DNA from: Streptomyces regalis
GTDB taxonomy: Bacteria > Actinomycetota > Actinomycetes > Streptomycetales > Streptomycetaceae
Assembly (NCBI RefSeq): GCF_001509475.1
Contig: NZ_LLZG01000153.1
Span: 23,144-87,143 of the forward strand
Length of the DNA: 64,000 bases
Reading direction: 5' to 3'
Shown here: one piece after another, positions 44,037 through 52,321 of the stretch
Layout of the letters: each line of letters starts with the position of its first letter
Numbering within the stretch: position 1 is the first letter of the stretch
Notes under the pieces: generated by a model
Seen by the model: only the letters and a program-made list of their open reading frames with translations
What the model was told of the DNA's origin: nothing
The model's database searches: none
Position numbers and translations under genes: made by a program

Positions 44037-44606
44037 TCAGCGGTCGGCCAGTTGGAACGTGATGACCCAAGTCGCCGCCGACAGGACCTCCAGCGTCATC
44101 TCACCCTGCGCTTTGCGGAACTTCCCGGTGCCGCCGGTAATCGCGTTGGTCGCCGAAGTCGGCGTCGGAATTCCGTCCTGCTCACCCTGGACCGCGATCT
44201 GTCCCCCTTCGAGCACCGCGGTCAGCATGCACGGTCCGGCGTTACGTTCCAGGTCGCTGATGACACAGAACTCGCTGAAGCGGCCGATGACGCGATCGGG
44301 TTCATCGGCCGGCGACAGACTGCCTCTGAAGACGAACTGGTCGCCGATGCTGCGGCCTGGTGCGCCCAGGTCCAGTTCTTCGCCGGTCTGCACGTTTGCC
44401 TCCAACCGGAGGATGCGACCTTCCCCAGGGCCGGACTCCTTCCGAGGCGTGTCACCTCTCGGCGCCACGGGCGAAGGCCGGTCCTGCTCCTGGGGGTCGC
44501 CTTGCCCGCCCCCGGGAGGCCCACCGCCGCTGATGGTCAAGAACGCCAGAATGGCGCCGCATGTGGCCAGAACGCCATGCCGTATTCGCCGCTTGCCGAT
44601 TTTCAT
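44037..44606 (-). CDS. secreted allene-oxide-cyclase-barrel-like protein
   Basis: A 189-residue exported protein. The signal is MKIGKRRIRHGVLATCGAIL then a hydrophobic run, followed by a Gly/Pro-rich linker. The C-terminal 120 residues look like an eight-stranded dirigent/allene oxide cyclase barrel: SIGDQFVFRGSLSPADEPDR, IGRFSEFCVISDLERNAGPC, LTAVLEGGQIAVQGEQDG, and NAITGGTGKFRKAQGEMTLE, the most typical motif of the fold. Bacterial members are mostly of unknown role. ATG 44606 with GGAG at seven bases supports the start. Two Cys could form a disulfide. Confidence 0.72.
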   Translation of the reverse strand: MKIGKRRIRHGVLATCGAILAFLTISGGGPPGGGQGDPQEQDRPSPVAPRGDTPRKESGPGEGRILRLEANVQTGEELDLGAPGRSIGDQFVFRGSLSPADEPDRVIGRFSEFCVISDLERNAGPCMLTAVLEGGQIAVQGEQDGIPTPTSATNAITGGTGKFRKAQGEMTLEVLSAATWVITFQLADR

Positions 44607-44959
44607 GATGCTCTCCTGCCTCCCAAGACGAGGACAGACGAGGAGAAATGACGGCCTGCCACTCCCGTGCAGGCCTTCTCCTTCGCCGCGGCCGGATGAC
44701 CCCAATGGGGAATACCGGGTTTTAACCGTAATATGACGTGGGAAGGTGTGCCGCCGGGCTCGGCCATTCGAGTGCGATGTGCTCGACTTCCTCCTTTCCA
44801 GCGGATCGCGGTCGGCAGAGGAGGAAGTTGCCATCTCTCCTCTCGCGTGACATGACCGCGGGGCGCCGGCCAACCGCAGGCAGGACATGGCGAAGAGCCC
44901 TGGACCGGATGTGCCCGCGTCTCACGGTGGTGCGCCGACGAGCGGGCCGGCCAGGCCCC

Positions 44960-45495
44960 CTATCCGGTCCCGTACGGGGCAGCCTGGAGCAGCCGCGCTC
45001 CGCCCAGAATCTCCTCGGCCCCCATGGCTGGAAGCTCCGCGCGGTCGGCTGCCCGGCCGAGCGCGGCGGCAACGGCGTCGCGCACGCGCTCACGGTAGCG
45101 GTGGGCATGTTCGGCGATCCGCTCGTCGCGGGGGGGGCCACCTCGGTCGCGGTGTTGACCATGAAGCAGCCGGGGCTGCCGGGCTCGGTCACGCCCTGGC
45201 GAATACGGTTCAGGAAGCGGCGCAAGTCGTCCAGCCCCGCTGCGCCCCGCTCCAGGGGGCCCAGAAGGTCGTCACGGTCCCGGTCGTAGCGGGCCAGTGC
45301 CGCCTGGAGCACCCCGCGTTTGCTGCCGAATGCGGCATAGAGGCTGGGCGGGGCGAGCCCGGTGGCCTCCACCAGGTCTTCGACCGTCGTCGCCTCGTAT
45401 CCCTTCGCCCACAGCGCGCGCAGTGCCGTCGCCGTGGCCGCGTCCAGGTCGAATGAGCGACGGCGTCCGCCACCGCACGTGAGGAGTTCCCTCAT
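44960..45495 (-). pseudogene. TetR regulator, frameshifted at a G8 run
   Basis: Starts with ATG 45495 (MRELLTCGGGRRRSFDLDAA). The HTH is ALWAKGYEATTVEDLVEATG followed by LAPPSLYAAFGSKRGVLQAA. After SPGCFMVNTATEVAP the frame breaks at eight consecutive G (45130-45137 on the plus strand). The other frame continues RDERIAEHAHRYRERVRDAV and GAEEILGGARLLQAAPYG, then stops early at 44960. It overlaps the divergent AhpD-like gene start by two bases, the usual position of a TetR that represses its neighbour. A sequencing error in the run could be responsible. Confidence 0.7.
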
Positions 45496-46843
45496 GGCCC
45501 ACTCCGAGCGTCCGCTGTCCCTCCCCGTCCGCACCGAGGCCGACCCGGACCCCGCCGTCGCCGAGGTGCTGGCCAAAGCCAGGGCGCAGACCGGGATGAT
45601 CCCCAACATGTACGCCCGGATGACCGACGTGCCGGGCCTGCTGGACGCCTACCTGAACGGCTACAGCGCCTTCCGCTCCGAATCCGGATTCACGCCGGCC
45701 GAGCAGGCAGTAATCCTGCTGACCTTCAGCCGAGTCAACGGCTGCACCTACTGCGTGGCCGCCCACAGCACCATCGCCGACATGAGCGAGGTCCCCGCCG
45801 AGGTCACCGACGCCATCCGCGACGGCAAGCCGCTTCCCGACGGCCGCCTGGACGCGCTGTCGACGTTCGCCACCGCCATGGTCGAGAGCCGGGGTCTGCC
45901 CACTGCCGCCCAGACGGACGCCTTCCTCGCGGCGGGCTACACGGAATCGGACATCCTGCAGATCCTGCTGGCGGTCTCGGTCAAGACGATCAGCAACTAC
46001 GCCAACCACCTCTTCCACACCCCCGTGGAAATACAGAGACCGGGAACCGGGTTTCGAACCCGTGCTCACATCGCCGCAACCGCCCCTCGCTTCCTCCTCC
46101 ACCGCCTCCGTGCGGCAGGAGGCGTCCGACCACGGCGCCGACAGTCACGAAGCGCGCTCTCCCAGCCGCGCCGCGCTACGGGCCGGACTGCTGCTCCTGC
46201 TGCTCGCCCTGCTCGGTGCGGTGATGCTGACCGGTGGCGGCCAGTTGCTGGACGAGGCGCGGGCCCGGGTGTCTCGTGGGGGGTGTGGGCGCCTGTGGCC
46301 TTCGCGGTGCTGTACGCGCTGGCCGTGGCGGCGCTCGCGCCGGGCGCCGTACTGACCGCGTCCGCCGGGGCATTGTTCGGTGTGCTGACCGGCACGGTCA
46401 CAGTGCTGGTCGGCGCCACCGGCGGGGCGGCGCTGTCGTTCGCCCTGGCCCGGTGGCTGGGTCGTCCCGCGGTGGCCCGGTGGACCGGCGACGGACGGCT
46501 CGCACGGCTGGACGCGCTGGTGTCCCGGCGGGGCTTCACTGCCGTGCTGCTGCTCAGGCTGGTCCCGCTGTTCCCGTTCGCGCTGGTCAACTACGCGACC
46601 GGGGTCATGGGCGTCCGGTTCCTGCCGTATCTGACGGCCACGGCGATCGGCATCGTTCCCGGCACCGTGGCCTACGTCGGGTTGGGCGGAACGCTCGACG
46701 ATCCGTCATCGCCCGCTTTCTGGGGGGCACTTGCGGCTCTCACCGTGCTCGCGGTCGGCGGCGGGTGGGCAGCGCGCCGTGTCCGCGCCCGGGAACGCAC
46801 CGCGGACGGCGAAGGAGGGACCGCGGACGTCGGGGTCGACTGA
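45494..46843 (+). CDS. AhpD-like domain in frame with VTT/DedA domain
   Basis: One open frame of 449 residues that joins two unrelated proteins. Residues 1-180 are an AhpD/carboxymuconolactone decarboxylase-type domain: MAHSERPLSLPVRTEADPDP, VLAKARAQTGMIPNMYARM, FSRVNGCTYCVAAHSTIADM with the CxxC pair, and ISNYANHLFHTPV. The natural end is lost at about 46030. From about residue 265 the frame is a VTT/TVP38-type membrane domain: VWAPVAFAVLYALAVAALAP, LTASAGALFGVLTGTVTVLV, LRLVPLFPFALVNYATGVMG and GTVAYVGLGG. The natural N-terminus of the VTT protein (ALRAGLLLLLLALLGAVML) is in a different frame at about 46170-46270. The join is therefore probably an artefact of a frameshift rather than a real fusion. 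Confidence 0.65.
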   Translation: MAHSERPLSLPVRTEADPDPAVAEVLAKARAQTGMIPNMYARMTDVPGLLDAYLNGYSAFRSESGFTPAEQAVILLTFSRVNGCTYCVAAHSTIADMSEVPAEVTDAIRDGKPLPDGRLDALSTFATAMVESRGLPTAAQTDAFLAAGYTESDILQILLAVSVKTISNYANHLFHTPVEIQRPGTGFRTRAHIAATAPRFLLHRLRAAGGVRPRRRQSRSALSQPRRATGRTAAPAARPARCGDADRWRPVAGRGAGPGVSWGVWAPVAFAVLYALAVAALAPGAVLTASAGALFGVLTGTVTVLVGATGGAALSFALARWLGRPAVARWTGDGRLARLDALVSRRGFTAVLLLRLVPLFPFALVNYATGVMGVRFLPYLTATAIGIVPGTVAYVGLGGTLDDPSSPAFWGALAALTVLAVGGGWAARRVRARERTADGEGGTADVGVD

Positions 46844-47445
46844 CGGGGATCCGGGACCGCGTCTCCGATTTCCCCGGCCGGAAGGCCCGGAGGGGCGGAC
46901 AGGAAGTGGAATCATGCCGGACTCGTACAGAAAGTGGTGATCGTGATGAGTGCGGCGGACGAGGGCGTGGTGGGTCTACTGGCGGCCGGGCTGCCCGTTC
47001 TGCTCGTCGAGACCGTGCCCACCGTGACCGTCGCCGGCCGGGCCATGGTCAACCCGTCGGCCCGCCAGGTTCTGACGACCGCCTCCGAGCACGCACCTCA
47101 GGTGGTGCGCCACCGCGCAGACTCCGAGCCGCGCGCGTCAGCTTGCCGGTGGTCGGCGAGCGGACGGCGCCGGGCCGCCGACCACGCGATCCGGCGTCTC
47201 TCTCCCGATGGCAAGGCCTCGGGTATGCCCGACGACAAGGGCCAGAATGTGGCCGACGACGGCGACATCGCGGAATTCCGTGCCGGTTCACCCAACGGTG
47301 GTGTGACCCGCTCCAGGCTCTCCCAGAGGTGTGCACGGCAGAGGGCTCCGGGCCTCGGCGTGGGGGATGTTTGCAAGGGGGCGGGTCCGGGCCGGCCGAG
47401 GCGGTGAGGTCCTACCGCCCGGAGGCACCGACGGCTGTCGCGCGG
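46844..47445. other. gap with one doubtful reading frame
   Basis: A plus-strand frame from ATG 46946 to 47407 encodes MSAADEGVVGLLAAGLPVLL, then increasingly Arg/Ser-rich sequence, with MPDDKGQNVADDGDIAEFRA near the middle. Parts look protein-like, but there is no good ribosome site and the end looks like shadow coding. It may be a relic. Not assigned. Confidence 0.3.
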
Positions 47446-47718
47446 TCACCGCCCTCCGCCGAGTCCGGCCGCCTCGTCGTACGCCTCGGGTGGCCCTGCC
47501 GTGAGCAGGGCACTGCCGAAGTCGCGCAGTCGTGCCATCGCTTTCTCGTCCGGCACCTCCTGACGGGCCAGTGAGTTTTTGATCTCCCGATAGACGGCCG
47601 TCTCGAGACCGCAGCGGCGGCAGTCCTCCACGTGCGTGGCGACCCGGCGGGCAGTCACCTCGTCCGCCTCGCCGTCGAGACAGGCCTGCAGCGCCCGGGC
47701 CACTTCCCTGCAGGTCAT
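47446..47718 (-). CDS. zinc-finger anti-sigma factor
   Basis: A 90-residue protein with an N-terminal ZAS-type zinc-binding domain: MTCREVARALQACLDGEADE then ATHVEDCRRCGLETAVYREI, giving the His-x3-Cys-x2-Cys pattern. It has no membrane helix, so it would be a soluble, possibly redox-responsive, anti-sigma factor of the RsrA type. It starts 32 bases downstream of the ECF sigma gene and is probably co-transcribed. The C-terminal tail is Gly/Ala-rich. Confidence 0.8.
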   Translation of the reverse strand: MTCREVARALQACLDGEADEVTARRVATHVEDCRRCGLETAVYREIKNSLARQEVPDEKAMARLRDFGSALLTAGPPEAYDEAAGLGGGR

Positions 47719-47750
47719 GGGGCGATGTGCCGCCCCGCCCCGGCGCCCGA

Positions 47751-48317
47751 TCACATCCTGCTCCTCTTCGGCTTCGGCGCGACCCCGGCCGCCGCCAGCT
47801 GCGTCCTTATCCGCTTGCGGGCCCGGTGCAGTCGGCTCATCACGGTCCCCTCGGGTACGTCGAGCACCTCGGCGGCCTCCGCGTAGCTCAGCCCGCCGAT
47901 GTCCACCAAGCGGACGACCTGCCGGTGCTTGTCGGGCAGGGCGGCCAGCGCGGCGCCGACCACCTCGTCGAAGCCCTCGCCGACCACCACCTCCTCCGGC
48001 GAGGCCACTGTGTCGCCCGCGGTCAGCCGGTCCAGGTCGGCGTCGGGGTCGTCGAGCAGGTGGGGCCTACGGCGCCGGTGCCGGTTGATCTCCGCGCGGC
48101 GCATGATGGTGAGCAGCCAGGCGCGGGGGTGCTCGCCGTCGAACCGGTCGATCGCCCTGTAGGCACGCAGCAGCGTCTCCTGCACCAGATCCTCGGCGTC
48201 GGCGGGCTGCGCGGTCAGCGTCATCGCCACCCGCAGCAAGACTTCCACCTCGGGCAGCACGAACTCCGCGAACGCCTTGTCCCGCACCTCCGGCGGCTGC
48301 GCCACTGTGTCTCCCAC
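47751..48317 (-). CDS. ECF RNA polymerase sigma factor
   Basis: A 188-residue extracytoplasmic-function sigma factor. Region 2 is EVEVLLRVAMTLTAQPADAE with DLVQETLLRAYRAIDRFDGE and HPRAWLLTIMRRAEINRHRR. Region 4 is ALAALPDKHRQVVRLVDIGG then LSYAEAAEVLDVPEGTVMSR, with LHRARKRIR at the end. The most plausible start is GTG 48317. The frame stays open to 48707 but the upstream part is antisense to the divergent gene. Its activity is probably controlled by the zinc-finger anti-sigma factor encoded next. Target promoters were not identified. Confidence 0.9.
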   Translation of the reverse strand: MGDTVAQPPEVRDKAFAEFVLPEVEVLLRVAMTLTAQPADAEDLVQETLLRAYRAIDRFDGEHPRAWLLTIMRRAEINRHRRRRPHLLDDPDADLDRLTAGDTVASPEEVVVGEGFDEVVGAALAALPDKHRQVVRLVDIGGLSYAEAAEVLDVPEGTVMSRLHRARKRIRTQLAAAGVAPKPKRSRM

Positions 48318-48389
48318 GGACTGGAAACCCCCCGGGCCAACCGGAGCATTCCACGGAATGAGGTACGTCGTAACGCGGGTTTCCGGTGC

Positions 48390-48695
48390 ATGACGAAGCT
48401 GAGTGCCTCCAAGTCGTGCCGGTTGTGGGCGGAGTGCCGCGAGAGGCTGCGCCACCTCCGGCTGCGCGGCGCGGTCGGCGCGTACGCGGACGGGCAGCTG
48501 ACCGGTGCGCGGCACACCCGCGTCGCGGCCCATGTGGCCTGCTGCTGGACGTGCAGCGGCGAGCTGCTCGCCCTGCGGCTCATCAAGGCATCGGTGCACG
48601 GCCATCCGCACCGGGCACCTACCTCGCTGGCCGAGGTCCGGATACGCCGCTTCGCCGACCACGTCGCCCGCACTGCCCCACCAATCGGCGGCTGA
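48390..48695 (+). CDS. zinc-finger protein, second anti-sigma-like
   Basis: A 101-residue protein divergent from the ECF sigma gene. It has RLRGAVGAYADGQLTGARHT and RVAAHVACCWTCSGELLALR, which gives a His-x3-Cys-x2-Cys arrangement like ZAS anti-sigma proteins. A basic N-terminus and His-rich C-terminal half (SVHGHPHRAP) may add metal binding. It is separated by 72 bases from the sigma gene start, so it could be a second regulator of the same sigma factor. The start ATG 48390 lacks a strong ribosome site. Confidence 0.6.
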   Translation: MTKLSASKSCRLWAECRERLRHLRLRGAVGAYADGQLTGARHTRVAAHVACCWTCSGELLALRLIKASVHGHPHRAPTSLAEVRIRRFADHVARTAPPIGG

Positions 48696-48751
48696 CCAGG
48701 CCGCCAACCGGGGGGAGTGGTGTCATCCCCGGAATCTCGCGACGATCCGGC

Positions 48752-49069
48752 TCAGCAGCGACGCGTCACGCCGCCTCGGACCCGCTGAACTCGCACGCCA
48801 CGCCAGAACGCGATGTACCCGCGGATCGGCTCCGCGGCAGGCAGCGGTTCGGCGTAGCACCAGGCCGCGTCCCGGTTTTCCCGGCCGTCCACGGCGAGGG
48901 TGAAGTCGCTCGCCCGCCCCTTCCACTGGCAGGTGCTCAAGGTGCTGCCGGGGACGAGGTACTGCCGGCGCACGGAGTCGGGCGGGAAGGAGTGGTAGCC
49001 GTCGACGCTGAAGATGTCGGCGCTCTCGGCGATCACCTGGCCGTTCCACGTGGCGCGATAGATCATCAC
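48752..49069 (-). CDS. DUF427 family protein
   Basis: A 105-residue small beta-fold protein: MMIYRATWNGQVIAESADIF, GYHSFPPDSVRRQYLVPG, TCQWKGRASDFTLAVDGREN, AAWCYAEPLPAAEPIRGYIA and FWRGVRV. All core DUF427 motifs are present, unlike the relic at 26646. The function of the family is unknown. It starts 45 bases after the arsM-type gene in the same direction and may be co-transcribed with it. The start is GTG 49069 or ATG 49066. Confidence 0.82.
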   Translation of the reverse strand: MMIYRATWNGQVIAESADIFSVDGYHSFPPDSVRRQYLVPGSTLSTCQWKGRASDFTLAVDGRENRDAAWCYAEPLPAAEPIRGYIAFWRGVRVQRVRGGVTRRC

Positions 49070-49114
49070 GCGGCTCCCTGTCGTCTCGCGCAGGCGCCGG
49101 GTGCCCCATGCCGC

Positions 49115-50185
49115 TCAGCAGCAGGCACCGCTCGTGCCGGACTCCTGCGTGCCGGTCTGCTCGGCGGGGGCGCACGGGAACAGGCCGAAGTGGGAGGACT
49201 TGTTGCCGGTGACGGTGAAGTGGGGGGCGTAGCGGGTGGCGGAGAGCATGTCGGCGGTGTTGCCGCAGACCAGCATCGGCTTGCCGGTGTGGAAGCGGTG
49301 GTGGTCGTCAAGGTCGAAGGCGTGCGGGTGCTCCGGGACGGTGCCGTGGTAGACGGCGACCTGGCCGTAGTCCTCGCAGCGGTCCTCCAGCGGCAGGTTG
49401 AAGGCGCGCACGGTCCGCGAGGTGAAGGCGGCGAAGCCGATCTTCCGCTCGATCTCCGGGTCGTCGAGCGTCACCGGTGAGGTGGCCACCGTACGGGCGT
49501 CGGGGCAGCCGGTGCGCCCCAGCAGGCGGCGGAAGTCCTCGGTGTAGAGGGCTCCGGCGAGGCATTCGCCGACCAGGACCGGGTCGCCGAAAAGCGTGGC
49601 GGGCAGGCGGCGGTCGGCGAAGATGTCGGAGAAGTACAGCTCGCCGCCGAGCCTGAGAACGCGGAAGATCTCGGCGAGGACGCGCGGCTTGTCCGGGGAC
49701 AGGTTGACCACGCAGTTGGAGACGACCACGTCGACCGAGGCGTCCTCGATGCCGGCGGCGGCCAGGTCCTCGATGTAGCCCTGGCGGAACTCCACGTTGG
49801 CGTAGCCGAACCGCTCCGCGTGCCAGTCCATGTGGCGCCGGGCGACGGCCAGTTGCTCGTCGGTCATGTCGACGCCGATGACCCGGCCGGTCGGCCCGAC
49901 CAGTTGGGCCAGCACGTACGCGTCGCGCCCGCTGCCGCAGCCCAGGTCCAGCACGGTGGCCCCCTCCAGGGCCGGTGGGATCGGCGAGCCGCAGCCGTAG
50001 AAGCGGTCCAGGACCTCCTCGTGCACCCGGCCCAGCGCGGCGGCGATGTGCGGCGGCGGGGCATCGGCCGTACAGCACGCCGAGGTCTTCAGGTCCGCGG
50101 AGGACGCGAGCACCCTGCCGTAGTACTCCTTCACCGACTCCGTGACGGGGGATTCAGCGGTGGGTGCGGCGATGTCGAGCGTCAT
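49115..50185 (-). CDS. arsM: ArsM-type arsenite methyltransferase
   Basis: A 356-residue SAM-dependent enzyme that methylates As(III). N-terminal VTESVKEYYGRVLASSADLK, then TSACCTADAPPPHI with a Cys pair, GATVLDLGCGSGRDAYVLAQ (SAM motif I), GVDMTDEQLAVARRHM, SVDVVVSNCVVNLSPDKPRV with the conserved arsenic-binding Cys, and LRLGGELYFSDIFADRR. A second Cys is in LVGECLAGALY, and the protein ends with a Cys pair (SGTSGACC). ATG 50185 follows GGAGAGAG. It faces the large operon starting at 50439, whose glycosyltransferases belong to families found with arsM, so it likely supplies methylated arsenic to that pathway. Confidence 0.9.
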   Translation of the reverse strand: MTLDIAAPTAESPVTESVKEYYGRVLASSADLKTSACCTADAPPPHIAAALGRVHEEVLDRFYGCGSPIPPALEGATVLDLGCGSGRDAYVLAQLVGPTGRVIGVDMTDEQLAVARRHMDWHAERFGYANVEFRQGYIEDLAAAGIEDASVDVVVSNCVVNLSPDKPRVLAEIFRVLRLGGELYFSDIFADRRLPATLFGDPVLVGECLAGALYTEDFRRLLGRTGCPDARTVATSPVTLDDPEIERKIGFAAFTSRTVRAFNLPLEDRCEDYGQVAVYHGTVPEHPHAFDLDDHHRFHTGKPMLVCGNTADMLSATRYAPHFTVTGNKSSHFGLFPCAPAEQTGTQESGTSGACC

Positions 50186-50438
50186 CTCTCTCCATGATTC
50201 ATCGGGCGGCCCTTGAGGACCGGCTGGTCGGGTGCCGGAAACCCGTTGAGCGGTCCCGCTCATTCCCCCGGACGGCCGGTCCTTCGGGACACGCCGCGCC
50301 GACGCCCTTCGCGCAGCCTCGGTGCTCGTCGCGAATAGTCGTACCCGAAGGGAAGGGATCGGCCACCTGGGCGGGTTCCCGTACCGCTGGTGCGGCAGAG
50401 GTGCGGGTATGTACAGGAAGGGCGAGTGAGGCAGTCCA

Positions 50439-51848
50439 ATGAGCGCGTACGACCTGGTGGTCATCGGCGGCGGCAGCGCCGGGCTGACGGCCGCGCGGAC
50501 TGCGGGGCGGTTCGGGGCCCGCGTTCTGCTGGTGGAGCGGGACCGGCTGGGCGGGGACTGTCTGTGGACCGGGTGCGTGCCCAGCAAGGCACTCCTGCAC
50601 GTGGCCGCCGAGGTGCAGGCCGCGCGCCGCGCCGGAGCCTACGGTCTCGCTGCTGACTCGGGTCCGGCGGATCTGGCGGCGGTGATGGGGCACGTGAAGG
50701 GAGCGATCGCGGCGATCGAGCCGCACGACTCGGCCGAGGAACTGCAGCCGCTCGGCGTGGAGGTGGCGTACGGCCCGGCAGTCTTCACCGGGCCGCGTAC
50801 CCTCACCGCGGGCGAGCGGGAAGTCACCTTCCGGTACGCGGTGATCGCGACCGGGTCCGCCCCTGCCCTGGTGCCCGTGCCGGGCCTCGCCGAAGCCGAC
50901 CCGCTGACCAGCGACAGCGTCTGGGATCTGACCGAACTCCCAGGCCGCCTGGTCGTGCTGGGCGGCGGCCCGGTCGGCTGCGAGCTCGGCCAGGCCTTCG
51001 CCCGTCTCGGTTCGCGAGTGACGGTGGTGGAGGCGCTGGAGAGGCTGCTGCCGCGTGAGGAACCACGGGCCTCGCAGGTGGTACAGGAACGCCTGGAGGC
51101 GGAGGGCGTCACCGTCGTGACCGACTACCGCGCGGAGAAGGTGGCCGACGGCATGGTGCACGGCGCGGGCGGCCCGCTGCCGTACGACGTGCTGCTGGCG
51201 GTGACCGGTCGTCGTGCCAACACCACCGGGCTCGGGCTGGAAGCGGCCGGGGTGAAGGTGGACGAGCGCGGAAACGTGCGGGTGGACGGCCGGCTGCGGA
51301 CGAGTAACCCGCGCGTCTACGCCGCCGGGGATGTGACGGGGCGGTCGGCGTTCACCCACCTGGGCGGAACGCAGGGCGCATCTGCCGCCGCCGATGCGCT
51401 GCTGGGCGTACGGCGGCGGATCGACTACGCCGCGGTTCCCTGGGTGACGTTCACCGATCCCGAGGTCGCACGGGTGGGGCTCACCGCTGAGACGGCCCGG
51501 ACCCGGTACGGCAGCCGGGCGCAGGTGCGGACGCTCGACCACGAGCGGGTTGACCGCGCTGTCGCCGACGGCCGCACCGAGGGCTTCACCACCCTGGTGC
51601 TCGATCCGCGCGGCCGGATCGTCGGAGCCACAGTGGTCGCTCCGCGCGCCGGCGAGACCATCGCCCATCTGGCGGCAGCCGTACGGCTGGGCTGGACGCC
51701 CTCGCAGTACGCGAAGACCGTGCACCCGTACCCGACCTACGCGGACGGGCCCTGGCACGCCGCGCTGCTGGACGTCCACGACCGCCTCGCCCGCCACCGG
51801 AGCGTGATTGGCGGCCTGATGGCCCTGCACGGGAGGGCGCGGCGATGA
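50439..51848 (+). CDS. MerA-like FAD disulfide oxidoreductase
   Basis: A 469-residue flavoprotein of the mercuric reductase/dihydrolipoamide dehydrogenase class. FAD motif YDLVVIGGGSAGLTAARTAG, redox Cys pair GGDCLWTGCVPSKALLH, NAD(P)H motif RLVVLGGGPVGCELGQAFAR, AVTGRRANTTGLGL and VYAAGDVTGRSAFTHLGGTQ. The C-terminal dimer domain has KTVHPYPTYADGPWHAALL, with His-Pro-Tyr instead of the MerA Cys pair. It may reduce an arsenic, selenium or thiol substrate rather than mercury. It is the first gene of the operon and its stop overlaps the next start (ATGA). Confidence 0.85.
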   Translation: MSAYDLVVIGGGSAGLTAARTAGRFGARVLLVERDRLGGDCLWTGCVPSKALLHVAAEVQAARRAGAYGLAADSGPADLAAVMGHVKGAIAAIEPHDSAEELQPLGVEVAYGPAVFTGPRTLTAGEREVTFRYAVIATGSAPALVPVPGLAEADPLTSDSVWDLTELPGRLVVLGGGPVGCELGQAFARLGSRVTVVEALERLLPREEPRASQVVQERLEAEGVTVVTDYRAEKVADGMVHGAGGPLPYDVLLAVTGRRANTTGLGLEAAGVKVDERGNVRVDGRLRTSNPRVYAAGDVTGRSAFTHLGGTQGASAAADALLGVRRRIDYAAVPWVTFTDPEVARVGLTAETARTRYGSRAQVRTLDHERVDRAVADGRTEGFTTLVLDPRGRIVGATVVAPRAGETIAHLAAAVRLGWTPSQYAKTVHPYPTYADGPWHAALLDVHDRLARHRSVIGGLMALHGRARR

Positions 51849-52321
51849 TTCTCCGTCTCGTCCTCGGGGCGCTCTTCACGGCCATGGCCGCAGGCCAGCT
51901 CGTGTCCTTCGACGCGATGCCCGGCATCCTCGACGCCTATCACCTGACGAGCGGCGCCGGCTCCACCGCCCTCGCCGTCCTGCTGATCGCCGGTGAGGCG
52001 ATCGCGGGGGTGTGGTTCCTGGCCCGGCCCCGCACCACGTCCCGCACACCGGCGTGGATCTTCACCGGCGTGAGCGCGGTCTGGGCCGCCCTCGCCGTGC
52101 AGGCGTACGCACGTGAACTCACCGTGGACAACTGCGGCTGCTTCGGCCGCTACGCGTCCCAGCCGTTGCGCTGGTGGGTCCTGGCCGAGGACGCGCTGAT
52201 GCTGCTGTACGCCTGGCTGTTGCTGCGCGGGAGCGGGAACAGCCGGGGCCTTGCCCCGCGCGAGCACCCGATACCCGCACGGATCACCACCGCGACACAC
52301 GGAAAGCAGGAAGCGAACTGA
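51845..52321 (+). CDS. MauE/DoxX-like membrane protein
   Basis: A 158-residue membrane protein with four helices (MILRLVLGALFTAMAAGQLV, ALAVLLIAGEAIAGVWFLA, IFTGVSAVWAALAVQAYARE, WVLAEDALMLLYAWLLLRG). It contains the conserved motif TVDNCGCFGRYASQPLRWW, typical of MauE proteins that help form disulfides or mature redox enzymes. The C-terminal 30 residues are polar. It overlaps the preceding gene by four bases and the following one by one base (TGATG), so all three are translationally coupled. It probably handles redox chemistry for the metalloid pathway at the membrane. Confidence 0.82.
   Translation: MILRLVLGALFTAMAAGQLVSFDAMPGILDAYHLTSGAGSTALAVLLIAGEAIAGVWFLARPRTTSRTPAWIFTGVSAVWAALAVQAYARELTVDNCGCFGRYASQPLRWWVLAEDALMLLYAWLLLRGSGNSRGLAPREHPIPARITTATHGKQEAN

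Noticed and set aside
46040..46075. Possible tRNA gene, because of a T-arm-like sequence
   Set aside because: Only the T-arm-like palindrome is present. No acceptor, D or anticodon arms could be built on either strand.
50186..50438. Possible cobalamin or other riboswitch between arsM and the operon
   Set aside because: No conserved B12-box or other recognised riboswitch core was found, only unrelated GC-rich hairpins.
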